The position numbers were made by a program, and so were the translations under genes. DNA of 64,000 nt. It comes from Streptomyces althioticus (GTDB lineage Bacteria > Actinomycetota > Actinomycetes > Streptomycetales > Streptomycetaceae). Under the pieces are notes generated by a model. That model was given only the letters and a program-made list of their open reading frames with translations. It searched no databases and had not been told where the DNA came from. The stretch lies in the NCBI GenBank assembly GCA_014649355.1, contig BMSW01000004.1, forward strand, positions 140,608-204,607, read 5' to 3'. Positions 59,890-64,000 of the stretch are shown in pieces (the stretch's first letter is position 1; every line of letters begins with the position of its first letter).

Positions 59890-61278
59890 ATGTTCGACCG
59901 ACGTAGGAATCAGCTGAACGCGATCGCTTTCAACACCTCGGCTCCGACCGACGTGTTGCTGCGGCTGCTGCATCAGGAGGCCGCCGGTGCGTGGGGGGCC
60001 TTCATGGCGCGCCCGTTGCCGGACGAGGTGGTCGACGCGATCGTCGTGCATCCGGAGCGGCGTCTCCGTTCCACGTTCGCGGAGAGTTTCGCGGTCTCCG
60101 GGGAGCAGCGTGGACGGCTGGTCGACGATCCCCATTTCCGCGTCCGACAGGTACTCGCCAACGCGCCGAACCCTTTCCGTTCGGGCGCTCCGTCGCTTCC
60201 GCTCCCCGTGCAGCGGCGGCTGCTCGACGACCCCGAGCCGATCGTGCGGAGGGACGCGGCCTTCTACGGCAACTTCGACGATCGGCTGATCGCCGGGCTC
60301 TGCGACCACGAGGACGCGTTCATGCGGGGGGCCTCCTGTGGCTCCTGGTCCCTGCTGTCCGAGAGTGACCGTGAGCGTCTGCTGCACGACCCGGACGACG
60401 ACGTCCGGCAGCGGGCCAGGATCGCGGCCTGCGGTGCCGACGCCTTCTGGACCGGCGTGCTTCTCGAGAGCGGGCTGGACGCCAGTTCCCGGCGGGACGT
60501 CATCCGGTACGGAGCCATGACCGCCGCGCTCGCCGAACAGGTAGCGGCCGGCGTCGACGCGTCGGACCGGCAAGCGCTGGCGCTCAACACCCGCGCTCCC
60601 CTCGACGTCGTACGGAAGCTCGCGGACGACCCTGAGCACAGCGTCCGTCTGGCCGTGTCGGTCCGCCCGGAGTTCACGGAGGCCGAGCGGGCCGCCATCG
60701 ATTTCACCGTCGATCCGTCCGACCGGCTGGACCCCGTCGAGTGGGTGCGCACCTGCGAGGACGCCGACGTGCTGCGCGACTGCGCGCGGTCGTCCCACAC
60801 CTGGCTCCGGCGCAGTGCCGCCTTCGCCGAGCACCTGCCCGCCGACGCCGTCGAGCTGCTGTCGCACGACGACGACTACGCCGTACGGCTGCTGCTGTGC
60901 GAGAGACAGCCGACCGTGGACGGGGAGGTGGTGCTGGAGACCTACCTGAAGTGCCAGGTGATCACCAAGAGCCTGCTGCTGTCCCACCGGAACTTCCCGA
61001 AGGCCGGCCTCGCGGAGCGCTTCGCCGACGACCCGGACCGGGGCAAGCGGGCCCTTGCGGTGTTGGATCCGGACGTCGGCGCGGACGTTCTGGCCCGCCT
61101 GCTGGCCGACGACGAGAGCACGGTGAGCAGTGCGGCGGCCGGGCACCCCGCCCTGCCGCCCGACCTGCTGCTGCGGGCGTGCGACGAACCGGCGACCGAG
61201 ACCTCGGCCCTCCGCAACCCGTCTCTCCCGGCGAACGTCATGCACGAGCGCCTCGACGCCCTCGGCGTCCCCCGCTGA
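59890..61278 (+). CDS. Leucine-rich-repeat-variant/HEAT-like repeat protein
   Basis: A 462-residue all-helical protein made of degenerate 20-25-residue repeats with the LRV pattern: N-x-x-A/T-P-x-x-V-L-x-x-L followed by D-x-x-x-V-R. Examples are NTSAPTDVLLRLL (about 15), DDPHFRVRQVLANAPN (about 83), DPEPIVRRDAA, DPDDDVRQRARIA, NTRAPLDVVRKLADDPEHSV and NPSLPANVMHERL. Such proteins are protein-interaction scaffolds; no catalytic motif is seen. There is no signal peptide. The ATG at 59890 has GGGGGAC upstream; a GTG at 59875 is possible. It is divergent from the lipoprotein pair and convergent with a NUDIX gene. Confidence 0.7.
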   Translation: MFDRRRNQLNAIAFNTSAPTDVLLRLLHQEAAGAWGAFMARPLPDEVVDAIVVHPERRLRSTFAESFAVSGEQRGRLVDDPHFRVRQVLANAPNPFRSGAPSLPLPVQRRLLDDPEPIVRRDAAFYGNFDDRLIAGLCDHEDAFMRGASCGSWSLLSESDRERLLHDPDDDVRQRARIAACGADAFWTGVLLESGLDASSRRDVIRYGAMTAALAEQVAAGVDASDRQALALNTRAPLDVVRKLADDPEHSVRLAVSVRPEFTEAERAAIDFTVDPSDRLDPVEWVRTCEDADVLRDCARSSHTWLRRSAAFAEHLPADAVELLSHDDDYAVRLLLCERQPTVDGEVVLETYLKCQVITKSLLLSHRNFPKAGLAERFADDPDRGKRALAVLDPDVGADVLARLLADDESTVSSAAAGHPALPPDLLLRACDEPATETSALRNPSLPANVMHERLDALGVPR

Positions 61279-61291
61279 GCGCCGGCGGGTC

Positions 61292-61744
61292 TCAGGGTGA
61301 CGTCTCGCCCCTCACCAAGGGGTGGCACACCGGCTGGACGCCCTCGGGCAGGGCGTCCGGCTCGCACCAGCGGGCCTCCAGGATCTCCAAGGGGTCCAGG
61401 CGCAGCTCACCGCCGGTCAGGCGGGCCTCGAAGGCCACCTCCATGCGGGTGCGCAGGCCGCTGTTCAGCATGACCAGGCGGCCGACCTCCACGTCGAGGC
61501 CGGTCTCCTCCTTGACCTCGCGCACCACGGTCGCCCGGAAGTCCTCGCCCTTGCGCGCGAAGCCGCTCGGCAGGCCCCACTGGCGGCCGGGCGGCCACAT
61601 CCGGTGCTTCAGCAGCAGCACCCGTCCCTCGTCGTCGCGCACCACGCCCGTCACGCCGACCACGAACTTGGCGTGCAGCAGCCACACGATGCGGCTCTGC
61701 AGCGGGCGCAGGAGCCGCCAGACACGGACCAGGAGTCGTCGCAC
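61292..61744 (-). CDS. NUDIX hydrolase
   Basis: A 150-residue protein with a complete Nudix box (about 61-83): GFARKGEDF then RATVVREVKEETGLDV, including the REVKEE metal site. A 27-residue basic/hydrophobic N-terminal helix (RLLVRVWRLLRPLQSRIVWL) could bind membrane or another protein. Substrate, a nucleoside diphosphate derivative, is not predictable. It ends 13 bp from the stop of the convergent repeat-protein gene. Confidence 0.83.
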   Translation of the reverse strand: MRRLLVRVWRLLRPLQSRIVWLLHAKFVVGVTGVVRDDEGRVLLLKHRMWPPGRQWGLPSGFARKGEDFRATVVREVKEETGLDVEVGRLVMLNSGLRTRMEVAFEARLTGGELRLDPLEILEARWCEPDALPEGVQPVCHPLVRGETSP

Positions 61745-61872
61745 GGAACCTCAGTCGAAAGGGGGGAGCGGACGGGGGGTCACCAGGGGGAACCGTACCG
61801 GGTAGGACGTCCGCACCGTGGACGGAGTTGACCCGGACGGGAGGCGGGTCGCATCGTCAGGCATATAAACGC

Positions 61873-61935
61873 TTCACGGTGCTGACGTAGTTCAATACGC
61901 TGGACCCGTGAGTACATCGAGGTGCACACTCGATG
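61873..61935 (+). promoter_or_regulatory. Promoter and dyad before the EamA gene
   Basis: TTCACG (61873-61878) and TACGCT (61896-61901) are separated by 17 bp, and a GTG (61908) lies 6 nt downstream, as for a leaderless mRNA. Immediately after it, CATCGAG-GTGCACA-CTCGATG (61915-61935) is a perfect 7-7-7 inverted repeat that would form an early RNA hairpin or an operator over the transcription start. Confidence 0.6.
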
Positions 61936-61988
61936 CAGTCGCGCATCACCTCGCACCGCTCGCGTCTCCTACGTCCCTGGAAGGCACC

Positions 61989-62945
61989 GTGACCACCCCC
62001 AGCGCCGCCACCTCGTCCACCGCTTCCGGGCAGGCCCACGGTCCCGCCCCCACGCAGGCCGGCGCCCCGGGCGGTCGCCGCGGCTCCCTCGGGCCGGTCG
62101 GGCTGGTGCTGGCGGGCGGCATCTCCGTGCAGTTCGGCGGGGCGCTCGCGGTGACGCTGATGCCGCGCGCCGGGGCGCTCGGGGTGGTGACCCTGCGGCT
62201 GCTGGTCGCGGCGGTGGTGCTGATGGTGGTGTGCCGGCCGCGGCTGCGTGGTCACTCGCGGACCGACTGGGGCACCGTGATCGTCTTCGGCGTCGCCATG
62301 GCCGCGATGAACGGCCTCTTCTACCAGTCCGTCGCCCGCATCCCGCTCGGCCCGGCGGTCACCCTGGAGGTGCTGGGCCCGCTCACCCTCTCCGTGCTGG
62401 CCTCCCGGCGCGCGGTCAACCTCGTGTGGGCCGCGCTGGCCCTCGTCGGCGTGTTCCTCCTCGGCGGCGGAGGCTTCAGCGGCCTCGACCCGCTGGGCGT
62501 CGCGTTCGCCCTGGCCGCAGGCGCCATGTGGGCGGCGTACATCGTCTTCAGCGCGCGGACCGGACGCCGCTTCCCGCAGGCCGACGGGCTCGCGCTCGCC
62601 ATGGCGGTGGCGGCGGTGCTGTTCCTGCCGCTGGGGGTGCTGGAGTCCGGTACGAAGCTGCTGGACCCGACGACGTTCGCGCTGGGCGCGGCGGTCGCGG
62701 TGCTGTCGTCCGTCCTGCCGTACACCCTCGAACTCCTCGCGCTGCGACGCCTGCCCGCGTCGACGTTCGCGATCCTGATGAGCCTGGAACCGGCCCTCGC
62801 GGCCACCGCAGGCTTCCTCGTCCTCGACCAGGCCCTCGCCGCGACGGAGGCCGCCGCCATCGCGCTGGTCATCGGGGCGAGCATGGGGGCGGTGCGGACG
62901 CAGGTGGGGCGGGGGAAGGTGAAGAAGGCCGCAAGCGTCTCCTGA
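61989..62945 (+). CDS. EamA/DMT family transporter
   Basis: A 318-residue membrane protein with ten segments in two EamA halves. The first half starts at GLVLAGGISVQFGGALAV and contains LGVVTLRLLVAAVVLMVV; the second starts at DPLGVAFALAAGAMWAAYIV and contains SVLPYTLELLALRRLPAS, the RhtA-like signature. Members export amino acids or metabolites. The GTG at 61989 has GGAAGG 4 nt upstream. A second in-frame GTG at 61908, 6 nt from a good -10, would give a 345-residue form from a leaderless mRNA, so two forms are possible. Confidence 0.82.
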   Translation: MTTPSAATSSTASGQAHGPAPTQAGAPGGRRGSLGPVGLVLAGGISVQFGGALAVTLMPRAGALGVVTLRLLVAAVVLMVVCRPRLRGHSRTDWGTVIVFGVAMAAMNGLFYQSVARIPLGPAVTLEVLGPLTLSVLASRRAVNLVWAALALVGVFLLGGGGFSGLDPLGVAFALAAGAMWAAYIVFSARTGRRFPQADGLALAMAVAAVLFLPLGVLESGTKLLDPTTFALGAAVAVLSSVLPYTLELLALRRLPASTFAILMSLEPALAATAGFLVLDQALAATEAAAIALVIGASMGAVRTQVGRGKVKKAASVS

Positions 62946-63096
62946 CGATCGCCGCCCGTGTTGAGCCGCGGCGACACAGGAGTCGCTCCCGTCTCTCCCA
63001 GCACCCGGGGTCCTCCGTTGAACGGCCCCTGGGGCCGGTGTGGCGTTGCCCGTCGCGCGGCCGGGTAGGGTACGGGCACGCGCTGGGGGGAGCGGG

Positions 63097-63816
63097 ATGC
63101 TGGCGGGGGCGTTGGGTGATCTGATGCTGGGCCTGCTCGCCAGTTGTCTGAGCGGCCTGGCGGTGTGGCTGTGGCAGCGCGGCAAGCACACCCGTGAGCT
63201 GAGGCTGCGGATGAGCGTGGTCGGCGCCCGGCCCGGCGACACGTGCCTGATCGTCATGAGTAACAAGTACGGCGCCCCAGGCGCCACGGATCACCACGAC
63301 GTCCAGGCGATGATCGAGGCGGCCGTCGTCAGCCACAGCCTGGAGTGCGAGGTCGAGGTCGTCCGTGGTGACGACTTCCGCGGGAGCAACGGCAACCGGC
63401 CCGAGTTCTGCATCGGGGGCCCGCTCGGGGCGAACGCCCGCAGTGCGGGTCATGCCGCGCACACCCTGCCCGGCGTCACGTTTCACCCCTACGACCACCC
63501 CGAGCACCCGCTGGCCATCGAGGCGGGCGGGGTGCTCCATCGATGGAGCAGCGACAACGAGGCGTATGCGCTTCTCGCCAAGTTCACCGCTCCCGGCGGT
63601 GAGCGCCCCGTTATCCTGGTCTGCGGGCAGACCGCACTCTCCAACCACGCCGCCCTCTACTTCCTGCGCCGGTCGTACGGCCGGATAGTGGACACGGTCG
63701 CCTCCACCGACCGCTTCTGCCTGCTGCTGAAGGTGCCCTCGGTCCGCACCTACGGCCATCAGGGCGTCGTCCTGGACCGCGACCTCACGGACGTCGCCTT
63801 CCAGCACGGGGCGTGA
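63097..63816 (+). CDS. Membrane-anchored protein with Rossmann-like domain, unrecognised
   Basis: A 239-residue protein. One N-terminal membrane helix (LGDLMLGLLASCLSGLAVWLW) is followed by a basic linker (RGKHTRELRLR) and a soluble alpha/beta domain. Strands alternate with helices: DTCLIVMSNKYG, LECEVEVVRGDDF, PEFCIGGPLGANARSAGH, ERPVILVCGQTALSNHAALY and DRFCLLLKVPS. The GGP-x-x-x-N and CGQTALSNHAALYFLRRSYG segments look like ligand-binding loops of a Rossmannoid sensor. I cannot place the family. GGGGGGAG precedes the ATG. It is next to a leftward XRE-type gene, and nothing else within the window explains it. Confidence 0.65.
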   Translation: MLAGALGDLMLGLLASCLSGLAVWLWQRGKHTRELRLRMSVVGARPGDTCLIVMSNKYGAPGATDHHDVQAMIEAAVVSHSLECEVEVVRGDDFRGSNGNRPEFCIGGPLGANARSAGHAAHTLPGVTFHPYDHPEHPLAIEAGGVLHRWSSDNEAYALLAKFTAPGGERPVILVCGQTALSNHAALYFLRRSYGRIVDTVASTDRFCLLLKVPSVRTYGHQGVVLDRDLTDVAFQHGA

Positions 63817-63843
63817 GCCCGCAGCCCGCCGCCACCGCTCTGC

Positions 63844-64000
63844 TCATCGCAGCGGGCAGGGGCGGTGCGGCTGTGGGCGGGCCGCGGGAGGATGAGGAAG
63901 CCTGCCGGTGCACGGCGTGCCCCAGAGGCGTACCGAGAGGTTGCCGACCGTGGCCGTTATCGTCAGCTCGCCGCCGATGGCGTGCAGGTACGCCGCCATC
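63844..64000 (-). CDS. XRE-like regulator, C-terminal end only
   Basis: The leftward frame entering from beyond base 64000 ends at a TGA (complement of 63844-63846). It reads MAAYLHAIGGELTITATVGN then LSVRLWGTPC and a Pro/His-rich tail. The YLHAIGGELTITA pattern is typical of the last strand and helix of XRE/HigA-type regulators. The helix-turn-helix would be upstream, outside the window, so the call is provisional. It converges on the membrane-anchored protein gene. Confidence 0.45.
   Translation of the reverse strand, partial: MAAYLHAIGGELTITATVGNLSVRLWGTPCTGRLPHPPAARPQPHRPCPLR

Overview
The window is typical high-GC Streptomyces chromosome. Almost every gene has a G or C in third codon positions, GTG and TTG starts are common, and several Streptomyces-specific families occur together: a conservon, an Scr1/DUF397 pair, DUF2771, DUF2530, DUF3027 and WYL regulators. 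Species cannot be fixed from the sequence. No rRNA, tRNA, CRISPR array, transposase or prophage gene was seen. The content looks like core or near-core chromosome with a few accessory insertions.

Layout. 1-4.6 kb: end of an alpha/beta hydrolase, a mycothiol-dependent isomerase-like protein, cutC, and a leftward HelR-type RNA polymerase-recycling ATPase. 4.6-8.5 kb: a GbsR/MarR-like regulator divergent from a DUF4097-ABC exporter operon, with repeated operator-like dyads between them, then a small membrane protein. 8.5-14.2 kb: two leftward helicase-family genes (XPB-like and XPB/Ssl2 N-terminal-like) and a membrane protein. 14.2-14.6 kb: an array of Streptomyces intergenic repeats. 14.6-20 kb: a HAD phosphatase, a cold-shock protein, the futalosine menaquinone genes mqnB-mqnD behind a DUF2771 lipoprotein, and an MFS protein. 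20-28.9 kb: DUF3027, an Rpn-like protein with an EVRD repeat, two regulators, a VOC protein, an Scr1-like/DUF397 pair, an M23 peptidase and an SLC13/ArsB-like permease. 28.9-38.9 kb: a sacsin-type ATPase, a NhaA-DsbA fusion, a CtpE-like P-type ATPase, a purine permease and a ribbon-helix-helix protein. 39-48.6 kb: a MarR-MFS pair, thpR, an aldo/keto reductase, an SGNH hydrolase, a secreted propeller-like protein, a TetR/ABC exporter unit and serC. 48.7-54.9 kb: a complete conservon (sensor-like ATPase, roadblock, DUF742, GTPase) overlapping two P450 genes. 55-64 kb: a two-domain FAD/Fe-S oxidoreductase, a VOC protein, a lipoprotein pair, a leucine-rich-repeat-variant-like protein, a NUDIX hydrolase, an EamA transporter, an unrecognised membrane-anchored protein and the end of an XRE-type protein.

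Regulation is unusually legible. Several divergent regulator/target pairs (GbsR-ABC, WYL-VOC, TetR-ABC) and the MarR-MFS unit have clear dyads in the right place. Many genes have a TANNNT-like -10 only 6-7 nt from the start codon, which implies leaderless mRNAs and was used to choose starts. The least explained items are the 63.1-kb membrane protein, the 58.6-61.3-kb lipoprotein/repeat-protein cluster, the EVRD-repeat protein and the nested intergenic repeats.
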